A program made the translations under genes and the position numbers. The notes beneath the pieces were generated by a model, which saw only the letters and a list, made by a program, of their open reading frames with translations, was not told the DNA's origin and ran no database searches. Shown one piece after another: positions 9,248 through 16,304 of a DNA stretch of 64,000 nucleotides; the first letter of the stretch is position 1, and every line of letters starts with the position of its first letter. Source of the stretch: Arundinibacter roseus (GTDB taxonomy: Bacteria > Bacteroidota > Bacteroidia > Cytophagales > Spirosomataceae); the NCBI RefSeq assembly GCF_004348825.1, contig NZ_SMJU01000007.1, positions 62,001 through 126,000 of the forward strand, read 5' to 3'.

Positions 9248-9628
9248 ATGAGTAAAACTTCAAGAAGTTTCGATTGGTCCGGGCTTTTTTTTGGGGCTTT
9301 TGCCTTAACGGCACTCCTAGGGGCGATACTCATTCACCTACTGAAACCAAGCCCCGCTACCCCTACTACCACCGCCGACAGCCTGTTGATTGAAGCAGAA
9401 AACGCACGTATTGCACATGAAAAAGCTACCTACTACTATGCAGAATATACGAAAGCGACGGCCCGGCGCGACAGCCTGGCTGAGCGCATTTGGGGGGCTG
9501 ATCCTTCTGTGGCTCGTGAGCGGGACAGCCTGCGCGCAGCCGTACAGCAAGACGTTCTCGACAGCCTACGAAGCCGCGCTGCTCGACAGCCTCCTGTTGT
9601 ACCAAAGCCTGAAACCGATTCACCGTAA
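9248..9628 (+). CDS. Rz-like inner-membrane spanin candidate
   Basis: The small protein (126 aa) has one N-terminal membrane anchor (about residues 11-31, LFFGAFALTALLGAILIHLL). A charged helical periplasmic region with two short Arg/Glu-rich coils and a proline-rich C-terminus follow. This is the layout of an i-spanin. The ATG lies one base after the upstream stop codon (TGATATG). The last 191 bases are shared with the next gene in the +1 frame, as in Rz/Rz1 pairs. No family was recognised from sequence, so the call rests on topology, overlap and the neighbouring holin-like gene. Confidence 0.5.
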   Translation: MSKTSRSFDWSGLFFGAFALTALLGAILIHLLKPSPATPTTTADSLLIEAENARIAHEKATYYYAEYTKATARRDSLAERIWGADPSVARERDSLRAAVQQDVLDSLRSRAARQPPVVPKPETDSP

Positions 9629-9824
9629 GCTACAATTTGCCTATGAACACCTTAGCGAAGAAAATACGGCGCTCCGAAATAGTCTTCGACTCGAACGCCT
9701 ACAACGATACGTCGAAGCGCAGCGGCATGATACTGCCCTTGCAGCCGAAAGAAAAAAACGAAAAAAAGCACGCTGGCTTGGCCGACTCGAAGGGTTCGTG
9801 CTTGGCTTCCTGGTACCGCTCTAA
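9438..9824 (+). CDS. Rz1-like secreted partner, overlapping in the +1 frame
   Basis: The predicted 128-aa product starts with a basic n-region (MQNIRKRRP), a hydrophobic core and SGTACAQPYS. The last can be read as an A-C-A/Q signal-peptidase site or an imperfect lipobox with Cys. A coiled-coil region (YEHLSEENTALRNSLRLERLQRY is its core, shortened here to EHLSEENTALRNSL) is followed by a Lys/Arg patch and a hydrophobic C-terminus (LEGFVLGFLVPL). ATG 9438 was preferred to in-frame ATGs at 9390 and 9417 because it puts the signal peptide at the N-terminus. The C-terminal hydrophobic end is not typical of Rz1. Confidence 0.45.
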   Translation: MQNIRKRRPGATAWLSAFGGLILLWLVSGTACAQPYSKTFSTAYEAALLDSLLLYQSLKPIHRKLQFAYEHLSEENTALRNSLRLERLQRYVEAQRHDTALAAERKKRKKARWLGRLEGFVLGFLVPL

Positions 9825-9837
9825 CATTAATGCTGAC

Positions 9838-10368
9838 ATGAGAAATTACTTTGAAAACATTTTTCTGGCAGGAAAGCACTACTGCATTTTCCTCGTAGAA
9901 AATCCTTGGACCACCACCCTCGCGCTCCTGATCGGGCTGGGTGGCTGGATGATTGAGTTCGTCGAAATCTATATTTTCTCGGACTTCAAATACCTGATCT
10001 ACCTGGTACTGATGATTGCCTACGACGGCTATTCGGGCATTAAGAAGGTGCGGTTTCTACATGAGCTGGACCCTGCTAAAAATCCGGCTCCGAGTGCTAA
10101 GGTCTTCAAGGATAAGACTTTCAGCAAGATTGGCTACTACATCACTACCCTTGGCGCCCTGCACGGGCTCGCGCATTTTCAGGTACAGAATGTAGAAGTG
10201 ACCGTTTTTCACGCCTTCGAGTATGCGGCCCTAGTGGCCATGATGGCCGCTGAGTACTGGTCGGTGCAGGAGAATTATGCCGCAATCGGCAAGAAAACGA
10301 TTCTGCTGCTGGGCTGGGACTACCTAAAAGCCTACCTACCGGCTGGCACCAAAAAGCCGGAAGCCTGA
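9838..10368 (+). CDS. Phage holin-like membrane protein
   Basis: This membrane protein (176 aa) has about four hydrophobic segments: TTTLALLIGLGGWMIEF, YLIYLVLMIAYDGYSGI, the region around ITTLGALHGLAHF, and the Ala-rich FEYAALVAMMAAEYW. The pattern, with DGYSG in the second segment, resembles the phage_holin_4 (toxin secretion/phage lysis) family, which opens the inner membrane for the endolysin. The start at MRNYFENIF follows the upstream stop by 13 bases. A longer frame upstream was rejected because it only overlaps the spanin-like gene. Confidence 0.7.
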   Translation: MRNYFENIFLAGKHYCIFLVENPWTTTLALLIGLGGWMIEFVEIYIFSDFKYLIYLVLMIAYDGYSGIKKVRFLHELDPAKNPAPSAKVFKDKTFSKIGYYITTLGALHGLAHFQVQNVEVTVFHAFEYAALVAMMAAEYWSVQENYAAIGKKTILLLGWDYLKAYLPAGTKKPEA

Positions 10369-10370
10369 GC

Positions 10371-10409
10371 AAAATTCCAAAAAGCGTACTAAAATTTCCA
10401 AAAAGCGTA
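10371..10409 (+). repeat. Tandem direct repeat before the DUF5675 gene
   Basis: AAAATTCCAAAAAGCGTA (10371-10388) recurs as AAAATTTCCAAAAAGCGTA (10391-10409). The second copy runs into the start codon. It fills the whole gap between the holin-like and cell-wall genes. Confidence 0.7.
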
Positions 10410-10864
10410 TGAAAATTGTTCATAACCGTATCCGGAAGGGGCCAAACAGCACCCTTTCGGAATTTTTTTTAGATGGCATCAAACAAGGTTTCATTGTCGA
10501 AGACACCGACCGAGATTTGACGGCCGACATGCCTTTGGGCAATTTACTGGCGACAAAAGTCCACTCGCACACGGCAATCCCGACCGGTCTATATAAGGTG
10601 CAGCTGCGCTATTCGCCCAAATTTCGGCGCGTACTACCCTGGATCATGGACGTGCCCGGCTTTCAGTACATCATGCTGCACCCCGGCAACTGGATCCACG
10701 ACACCGAAGGCTGTCCGATCCCTGGGCTCAGCTGGCGGAAGGACAGCAAGGGTGAATTTATGGTCGTCCGCAGTAAACTGTGTTTTGATCCGGTACTGGA
10801 CGCGATCGTTAAAGCGATTAAAGCCGGGGAAGATGTTTGGTGGGAGGTAGTAGCTGCGTACTGA
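10409..10864 (+). CDS. DUF5675 family protein, candidate phage endolysin
   Basis: The protein (151 aa, no signal peptide) carries IPTGLYKV followed by HPGNWIHDTEGCPIPG, with His91, His97 and Cys102. The order resembles the H...H-x-C active site of YkuD L,D-transpeptidases and matches DUF5675, which is frequent in phages of Bacteroidota. It comes straight after a holin-like gene, so cutting or remodelling peptidoglycan at lysis is the inferred role. A strong terminator lies downstream. Enzymatic activity of the family is not established to my knowledge. Confidence 0.7.
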   Translation: MKIVHNRIRKGPNSTLSEFFLDGIKQGFIVEDTDRDLTADMPLGNLLATKVHSHTAIPTGLYKVQLRYSPKFRRVLPWIMDVPGFQYIMLHPGNWIHDTEGCPIPGLSWRKDSKGEFMVVRSKLCFDPVLDAIVKAIKAGEDVWWEVVAAY

Positions 10865-10873
10865 AAAATAGAC

Positions 10874-10881
10874 TACATTTG
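10874..10881 (+). promoter_or_regulatory. Bacteroidota-type -7 box (TACATTTG)
   Basis: A perfect TAnnTTTG match lies just after the DUF5675 stop. No TTG-like -33 element sits at the usual spacing. Transcription from here would cross about 110 bases and end at the terminator at 10966-11000. Confidence 0.35.
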
Positions 10882-10887
10882 TTTCAG

Positions 10888-11000
10888 GCAATCGTACCCT
10901 ATGGAATTGAAATTACGCGATGCGTTTTAAGCGGCTTTAATCGTACCTTATAGGACTACACACACAAACTGAGGGACATGCGTGTCCCTCAGTTTTTTTT
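10888..11000 (+). ncRNA. Possible small RNA between promoter box and terminator
   Basis: The gap between the cell-wall gene and the integrase holds a -7 box and a strong terminator. Between them lie two similar 15-base motifs, AATCGTACCCTATGG (10890) and AATCGTACCTTATAGG (10939). The only reading frame is a nine-codon one from 10901. An RNA of about 110 bases is inferred. The repeats could instead be integrase or regulator binding sites. Confidence 0.25.
10966..11000. terminator. Bidirectional terminator between lysis genes and integrase
   Basis: A 13-bp stem (AAACTGAGGGACA with TGTCCCTCAGTTT, 4-base loop) is followed by a run of T on the plus strand and of T on the minus strand from the A-rich left arm. 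It separates the convergent DUF5675 and integrase genes. Confidence 0.85.
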
Positions 11001-11003
11001 AGG

Positions 11004-12224
11004 CTATTTTTCTTCATCCGTACCGTATACAAGTTTTGCGAACGCATCATTTTCGGCTCGCTCAGCAGCTGCAAAATAATTTTCCGTAACGCTTACGCTC
11101 GAATGGTCGAGTGCTTCGCTCACGGCATAAACATCGCGCGATTCTTGCCGGGCGATTTCAGCAAAACTATGCCTGGCCACGTGCATGGAAAAAGGTTTTA
11201 AGCCTGCATTCGTTGCGATTTTTTTTAGGTTTTTCGTAACAATGGAATTCAGCCTCGATGTGATCTTAAACCATTCGTCCTGGGTGTACCGATCTGGCGT
11301 CTTTCCTTTCAATAAAGGGAAAACATAGTCGGTGGGTTTTTGTCCTGGAATCCGGTAATAATCCAAAATTTCAGCAGCTCGTTTGTGCAGAAGAATACTC
11401 CTACCCTTACCCGTTTTGCGCGCAACATAGAAGAAACGGTCATTGCTGATCTGCGCCCAGGTAATTTGTATTACGTCCGCGAAACGAACTCCCTGCATAT
11501 AGAAGGAGAAAAGAAATATGTTTTTGGCGTGAAAGGCATTAATCCCTTCCCGTACCTCGTGTTTGTAGAGAATTTCAATCTCCTCTTTGCTGAGCTTAAC
11601 CCGGCTGGACCGCTGCTTTTTGAGCCGGATCATGTCAAATGGATTACCTGATTCAGGCTGAAACTGTCCGGACTCAACCGCTTCATTATATATACCCCGC
11701 AGTTTGGAAAAATTGGATTGAATCGTATTGGCACCATTGCCAAGTTTCACAAGATGTTGGCGGTACCGGTTCAAGAAAACGTGGTCGATTTCGCCAAAAC
11801 GTAGATCTTCCTGTTTTAGGTAATCTTTTAGCTTCTTGATAACTGAGGTTTGCCCTGCTCTGGACGCAGCGCTGTCAAGCTCGGCAATATGGGCGTACGC
11901 AAAGTTAAAGAAGCTGTCGCCCAGGATCTGTTTCTTAACCTTTTTGAGGAGTTCGTGTGGTGTCGAAATACGGCCTGCAATCGTTGTTTTCATATATGCC
12001 TGCTCAAACTCCAATTTCTTAGCTTTGAGCACTGAATTTTTCTGCGCAGCCTGTTTATCGGTTCGCCTGACTTCCTCTTTTTCCGGATTCCAGTCGCGTT
12101 CTAAAACGCTTATTCCCGTTGATTCGCGTTTGAGTTTTTTGTTTTGTGTGATCCGGAGCATGACATTTTTTGTGCCATCCTTCCGGACATAGCTGTTCAG
12201 CTCGAAGTGGAAGGTAATATTCAT
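11004..12224 (-). CDS. Tyrosine recombinase/phage integrase
   Basis: The protein (406 aa) has an N-terminal arm-binding domain typical of Bacteroidota integrases (VMLRITQNKKLKR near the start). A SAM-like core-binding domain follows (about 105-190), then the catalytic domain. Visible catalytic residues are Arg247 (GVRFAD), Lys270 or Lys273 (ARKTGKG), His348 and Arg351 (HVARHSF), His374 (LDHSS) and the nucleophile Tyr383 (ENYF). It integrates or excises the element by strand exchange at att sites. The neighbouring tRNA-Glu is the probable target. Tandem repeats upstream of its start may be its arm sites or a control region. Confidence 0.93.
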   Translation of the reverse strand: MNITFHFELNSYVRKDGTKNVMLRITQNKKLKRESTGISVLERDWNPEKEEVRRTDKQAAQKNSVLKAKKLEFEQAYMKTTIAGRISTPHELLKKVKKQILGDSFFNFAYAHIAELDSAASRAGQTSVIKKLKDYLKQEDLRFGEIDHVFLNRYRQHLVKLGNGANTIQSNFSKLRGIYNEAVESGQFQPESGNPFDMIRLKKQRSSRVKLSKEEIEILYKHEVREGINAFHAKNIFLFSFYMQGVRFADVIQITWAQISNDRFFYVARKTGKGRSILLHKRAAEILDYYRIPGQKPTDYVFPLLKGKTPDRYTQDEWFKITSRLNSIVTKNLKKIATNAGLKPFSMHVARHSFAEIARQESRDVYAVSEALDHSSVSVTENYFAAAERAENDAFAKLVYGTDEEK

Positions 12225-12248
12225 AGGCTGGGTTTAGAGTCAAAAAAA

Positions 12249-12272
12249 CATGAAACTTTTCATGAAACTTTT
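12249..12272. repeat. Tandem 12-bp repeat upstream of the integrase
   Basis: CATGAAACTTTT occurs twice back to back. It is followed by related short motifs (GAATATACATGAATATAG) up to about 12300. Its position between integrase and tRNA-Glu suits arm-type att sites or an operator; this is inference. Confidence 0.7.
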
Positions 12273-12303
12273 TTGAATATACATGAATATAGATGAACAT
12301 GCC

Positions 12304-12355
12304 AAAAACACAAAAACCACCTAGAAACGTGTTCCAGATGGCTTTTTGTGTTTTT
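12304..12355 (-). terminator. Terminator of tRNA-Glu
   Basis: On the minus strand AAAAACACAAAAA, then CCATCT, pairs with AGGTGG, then TTTTTGTGTTTTT, around a short loop. The 3' arm is itself T-rich. It lies about 25 bases after the tRNA 3' end and before the integrase promoter region. Confidence 0.75.
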
Positions 12356-12379
12356 CACTCGTGATGTCTAGTCACAAAG

Positions 12380-12451
12380 TGACCCATAGGGGAATCGAAC
12401 CCCTGTTTCAACCGTGAAAGGGTCGTGTCCTAACCGCTAGACGAATGGGCC
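12380..12451 (-). tRNA. tRNA-Glu (anticodon TTC)
   Basis: The cloverleaf is complete. Acceptor GGCCCAT pairs with ATGGGTC (one G-T). The anticodon stem CGACC/GGTTG encloses loop CTTTCAC, with anticodon TTC at 12416-12418. The T arm is AGGGG-TTCGATT-CCCCT. CCA is not encoded. A phage integrase next to its 3' side suggests it is the attachment target. Confidence 0.95.
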
Positions 12452-12525
12452 GACTGGTCCCTTTTTTTTCGTGTATTGAGAACACTTTTCTTTCTTTTCC
12501 GTTTCCATTCCCTGAAAACGTGGTG

Positions 12526-12557
12526 CAAATATGCAGGGTTGAATTTTAATTTGCAAC
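12526..12557 (-). promoter_or_regulatory. Candidate promoter of tRNA-Glu
   Basis: On the minus strand GTTG, 20 bases, then CATATTTG matches the Bacteroidota pattern TTTG-N19-21-TAnnTTTG with one mismatch in each element. The distance to the tRNA 5' end is about 75 bases. Confidence 0.45.
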
Positions 12558-12719
12558 ACCTTCCTGAAAAAAAAATGTAAATATTTTCAAATCATCTCAT
12601 TTTCAACAACTTGGTTTTCTACAATTTTTGTTTTTTATTTTTCCCTCTGTCAATTCCAACCAAAACATCTTATTTTGGTATTTTAAAACAGCTTCACCTC
12701 AACCACGAAAACCGCAGAA

Positions 12720-15221
12720 ATGAAAAAAATCTTATTTTACTTTTTTTGTGCGTGCCTGTCAACACCTGGTTTTGCCCAAAACCCAACACCGGATTCCTTC
12801 CTGGGTTATCCGCTCGGCAGTCGCTTCACTTTTCATGCCACTATTCTCGATTATGTAAAAACGCTGGCTGAGAAAAATCCTTCGAAGGTTAAACTTATCC
12901 CCTATGGCTCTACCTATGAAGGACGTCCTTTGATGGTAGCCGTCGTGGCGTCCCCGGAAAATCTTGCCCGCCTGGAAACCATCCGCACGGATAATTTGAA
13001 GAGCATTGGGCTGCTGGAAGGCTCACCTTCGGACAAGGTGCCTGCTTTGGCCTGGCTCAGCTACAATGTGCACGGCAACGAGGCGGTTTCGTCAGAAGCA
13101 GTAATGCGGGTGATGTATGAATTACTGAATACGGAAAACACCACGACGCAGGAAATTCTGAAAAACACGGTGGTTATTCTTGATCCCTGCATCAATCCTG
13201 ATGGCCGCGAGCGCTATACGCAATGGTACACACGCGTAATGGCTCAAAGCACCCCGAATGCCACGCCCTGGGCCTGGGAACACAACGAACCCTGGCCAGG
13301 TGGTCGGTTTAATCACTACCTGTTTGATCTGAACAGAGACTGGGCCTGGCAGTTGCAGAAAGAATCGCAGGAGCGCATCCAGCTCTATAATCAGTGGATG
13401 CCACACTTACACGCAGATTTTCACGAAATGGGCTCCGCAAGTTCCTATTATTTTCCGCCTGCGTCGAAGCCCTTTCATAAAGACATTACCCCCTGGCAAC
13501 GTGAATTTAACGGTATTTTGGGTGAGTACAGCCGAAAGTACTTCGACAAAAACAGCTGGCTCTATTTTACCAGAAACAATTATGATTTGTTTTATCCAAG
13601 CTACGGCGATACCTGGCCTACCTACAATGGCGCCATCGGCATGACCTACGAGCAAGGCGGCGGCGGTCGAGCAGGAGCAGCAATTGCCCGCGAAAATGAA
13701 AACGATACACTGACGCTCTACGCACGAATTGACCATCACTTTGCGACAAGCATGTCTACGCTGGAATCCATTTCTTCTCGGGCAGACAAAACAGTTCAGG
13801 AGTTTGTAAAGTATCACGTAAAAGCCCAAAACGACCCAATTGGCGCCTTCAAATCTTATTTGGTGAAATCTTCCGGCAACGAAGGACGGGTGCATGCCCT
13901 AATTGATTTGCTTAAAAAACAAGGCATCCAATACGGTTTGGCTGGAAAGACTTTTTCATCAAAAGCCACTAATCTGGGAACGCTTTCTGAGGAAAATGTA
14001 AAGTTTGAGGAAAATGATCTTTTGATTTCGGCCTTCCAAACTAAATCTACGCTTTTAAAAATTCTCTTTGAAGCTCAGCCTGACCTTGAAGACTCAGTAA
14101 CGTATGACATCACAAGCTGGGGATTGGCCTATGCGTATGGTTTAACGGCTTACGGACTAAAAGATAAAATGACTCCCGCTGCTTATCGTGAAACGGTTGT
14201 TGACAATCCGATTCCAGCTCAGGCACCTTACGCCTACGTTGCCAACTGGAATTCGCTGGCAGACCTTCGTTTTTTGACCGATTTATTCGCCAAAAATATC
14301 CGCTTGCGTACGTCCAATGTAGCATTTGAAATGAATGGAAAAACATTTGCAGCAGGCACTCTGGTAATCACCCGAAAAGGAAATGAGGCGTTGAACCAAA
14401 ATTTTGATCGGATTGTGACCGAAGCAGCAACAAAATATCAAATCCAACTCACACCTGCTGTGACAGGATTCGTGACCAAAGGCTCCGATTTTGGTTCGGG
14501 TGATGTAGTTCCTCTTACAGCGCCGAAAGTTGCTGTGGTGGGCGGAAATGGCGTTTCTCCGTTGGCTTTGGGAGAAGTTTGGCACTTCTTTGAGCAACAG
14601 ATCAACTATCCACTCACGGTGGTGGAAGGTGATATGCTGGGCTATTTGCCCTGGGATGAGCTCGATGTACTGATTCTGCCCACAGGAAATTACGGTCGGA
14701 TTTTGTCCGAAGGCACTATGAATCAATTGAAAACGTGGATTCGCGGGGGTGGGAAATTAATTGCCATGGAACAGTCCCTGAATGCGTTTGCTGATAAACC
14801 TGAATTTGCACTCAAACGTAAAAAATCGGACGATAAGAAGGACAAGGAAGCTCCATTCGCTTTGTTTGGAAACCGTGAACGCGAGGCCGCAAGCGACGAT
14901 ACACCCGGTAGTATTTATGAATTAAAACTTGACTCTACCCATCCGTTGGCCTTTGGCTATAATGGCAAATATTTTGGATTGATTCGTAGTGCCTACAATT
15001 TCGACTATTTATCCGACGGATGGAATGTTGGTTATCTTGAAAAAGATGGGTATCGGGCAGGTTTTGTTGGCCAAAACGCTAAGGAAAAATTGAAAAATAC
15101 GCTTATTTACGGCGTTCAGGAAATGGGGCGTGGGCAGGTCATTTTTATGGCCGACAATCCGCTATTCCGGGGATTTTGGTATAATGGAAAAGTGATTTTT
15201 GGCAATGCCGTTTTCCGGTAA
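12720..15221 (+). CDS. Secreted M14-family zinc carboxypeptidase
   Basis: A signal peptide (cut after GFAQ) precedes an M14 catalytic domain. The zinc ligands are His118 and Glu121 in NVHGNE and His235 in HADFHEMG. NPDGR lies at about 159-163, and the catalytic Glu311 is in TYEQGG. The C-terminal half includes a class I glutamine-amidotransferase-like fold (about 600-700: LILPTGNYGR, LKTWIRGGGK). The protein (833 aa) is exported, probably to the periplasm or outside, to trim peptides. A paralogue with the same layout lies at 19211-21781. No T9SS sorting domain was seen. Substrate is unknown. Confidence 0.9.
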   Translation: MKKILFYFFCACLSTPGFAQNPTPDSFLGYPLGSRFTFHATILDYVKTLAEKNPSKVKLIPYGSTYEGRPLMVAVVASPENLARLETIRTDNLKSIGLLEGSPSDKVPALAWLSYNVHGNEAVSSEAVMRVMYELLNTENTTTQEILKNTVVILDPCINPDGRERYTQWYTRVMAQSTPNATPWAWEHNEPWPGGRFNHYLFDLNRDWAWQLQKESQERIQLYNQWMPHLHADFHEMGSASSYYFPPASKPFHKDITPWQREFNGILGEYSRKYFDKNSWLYFTRNNYDLFYPSYGDTWPTYNGAIGMTYEQGGGGRAGAAIARENENDTLTLYARIDHHFATSMSTLESISSRADKTVQEFVKYHVKAQNDPIGAFKSYLVKSSGNEGRVHALIDLLKKQGIQYGLAGKTFSSKATNLGTLSEENVKFEENDLLISAFQTKSTLLKILFEAQPDLEDSVTYDITSWGLAYAYGLTAYGLKDKMTPAAYRETVVDNPIPAQAPYAYVANWNSLADLRFLTDLFAKNIRLRTSNVAFEMNGKTFAAGTLVITRKGNEALNQNFDRIVTEAATKYQIQLTPAVTGFVTKGSDFGSGDVVPLTAPKVAVVGGNGVSPLALGEVWHFFEQQINYPLTVVEGDMLGYLPWDELDVLILPTGNYGRILSEGTMNQLKTWIRGGGKLIAMEQSLNAFADKPEFALKRKKSDDKKDKEAPFALFGNREREAASDDTPGSIYELKLDSTHPLAFGYNGKYFGLIRSAYNFDYLSDGWNVGYLEKDGYRAGFVGQNAKEKLKNTLIYGVQEMGRGQVIFMADNPLFRGFWYNGKVIFGNAVFR

Positions 15222-15249
15222 AATCAGATTTTTTCTATCATTATAATAC

Positions 15250-15288
15250 ACAAAATAGGTTCGGCACATAATGCCGAACCTATTTTGT
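15250..15288. terminator. Hairpin between convergent M14 peptidase and dapA
   Basis: A perfect 17-bp stem (ACAAAATAGGTTCGGCA with its complement, loop CATAA) stands between the two gene ends. The arms end in T-rich bases in both directions, though the T-runs outside are weak. Confidence 0.75.
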
Positions 15289-15311
15289 ATACAGCAATTT
15301 TGTATTGAAAT

Positions 15312-16202
15312 TTATATAAATCCTTCTCTCTTCATGGCAGAAGTTAAGGCATTTGACAACTCTTCCGAAGCTTTAATAAGAGGCAAACGAACTTCTGAAC
15401 CACAAATTCCCTTGATTTCCAGGCATTTCTTGATTCCTACCGGATTAGATTCCTGATATAGGAGTGTATCGAATTCAATAAAGGAGAATTGTAAAGCTGC
15501 CGCTTCGGAAAAACGACCTTCCAGGGCATGCCAGGTGAGATCCTGAAACTCTTTGGGGAAAGCGTTCGCAATAACCGAAATAACCCCATGCCAGCCCAAA
15601 CTAATCATTGGAACTACCAGATTATCATCTCCGGCCAACAGCAAAAAGTCTTTGGGTGCTTTCCAGGCAATTTCCATGTATTGCTCCATTGTAGAACAAG
15701 CATCTTTCAAACCAATGATATTGGGGTGTTTGGCTAGTTCAAAAACCGTTTCAGGTTTAAGATTAACTACCGTCCGACCGGGAACATTGTAAAGAAGCAC
15801 CGGTACCGGACTTGCATCGGCAATAGCGGTAAAATGGGCTAAAATACCAGCCTGAGTGGGCTTATTGTAGTACGGACAAACGGACAAAAGAGCATCTACA
15901 CCAGTAAAATCAGTGGTAGAAATAGTTTCAAGGACTTGCCGGGTATTGTTTCCACCCAAGCCATACACAATCGGCAACTTGCGGCTGTTGTGTTGTTTGG
16001 TAAAATCCAGGAGAGTTTTTTTCTCCTCAGCCGTGGTAGTGGCAGATTCTCCGGTAGTACCCTGTACTACGAGATAATCTACACCACCCTCAGAAACAAA
16101 ATCAATCAGATTTTTCAATCCGTCATAATCAATATTTTGATGTTCGTCAAAGGGTGTAACCAAAGCTACGCCCACACCTTTGAAACGTTCGTCCAACGCC
16201 AT
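15312..16202 (-). CDS. dapA: 4-hydroxy-tetrahydrodipicolinate synthase
   Basis: The enzyme condenses pyruvate with aspartate semialdehyde, the first committed step to lysine and meso-diaminopimelate in the cytoplasm. The aldolase-class-I signature is complete: GTTGES at 48-53, Tyr138 and Arg143 in YNVPGRT, and Schiff-base Lys166 in GLKDACS. Length (296 aa) is normal. It stands alone rather than in a lysine operon, convergent with an M14 peptidase and downstream of ligA on the same strand. A -7 box upstream suggests its own promoter. Confidence 0.97.
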   Translation of the reverse strand: MALDERFKGVGVALVTPFDEHQNIDYDGLKNLIDFVSEGGVDYLVVQGTTGESATTTAEEKKTLLDFTKQHNSRKLPIVYGLGGNNTRQVLETISTTDFTGVDALLSVCPYYNKPTQAGILAHFTAIADASPVPVLLYNVPGRTVVNLKPETVFELAKHPNIIGLKDACSTMEQYMEIAWKAPKDFLLLAGDDNLVVPMISLGWHGVISVIANAFPKEFQDLTWHALEGRFSEAAALQFSFIEFDTLLYQESNPVGIKKCLEIKGICGSEVRLPLIKASEELSNALTSAMKREGFI

Positions 16203-16273
16203 TTTATTTTTAATAAAGGTAAAATTATGTAAGGTTTGGCCCCTAAGAAAGGCCGTATTTTGTAAAGAATGCG

Positions 16274-16281
16274 CAAAGTTA
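16274..16281 (-). promoter_or_regulatory. -7 box (TAACTTTG) upstream of dapA
   Basis: A perfect TAnnTTTG on the minus strand lies between ligA and dapA, about 70 bases before the dapA start. No clear -33 element is present. Confidence 0.35.
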
Positions 16282-16304
16282 AAAGCCTATTTGAATATTG
16301 ACGG

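Larger units (their letters stand above)
893..12272. mobile_element. Right part of a prophage or phage-derived island
   Basis: A tape-measure gene, tail gene, spanin-like pair, holin-like gene and cell-wall gene run on the plus strand and meet a convergent tyrosine integrase that lies next to tRNA-Glu. By eye the structural part is richer in G+C than the genes after 12.7 kb. Integration at a tRNA 3' end is common for such integrases, so the right junction is inferred to lie between the integrase start and tRNA-Glu. Head, portal, tail-tube and chaperone genes are not in the window, and the left junction is not visible. The element could be a complete prophage running off the left edge, a remnant, or a tail-only particle locus. 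Confidence 0.65.

Noticed and set aside
9637-9837. N-terminal extension of the holin-like protein
   Set aside because: It overlaps the spanin-like gene in another frame, is polar, and would hide the holin N-terminus.
10901-10930. Nine-codon frame after the DUF5675 gene
   Set aside because: Too short to support as a gene; it lies in a possible small RNA.
12055-12300. Minus-strand frame over the integrase start
   Set aside because: It shares bases with the integrase N-terminus in another frame and has no recognisable content.
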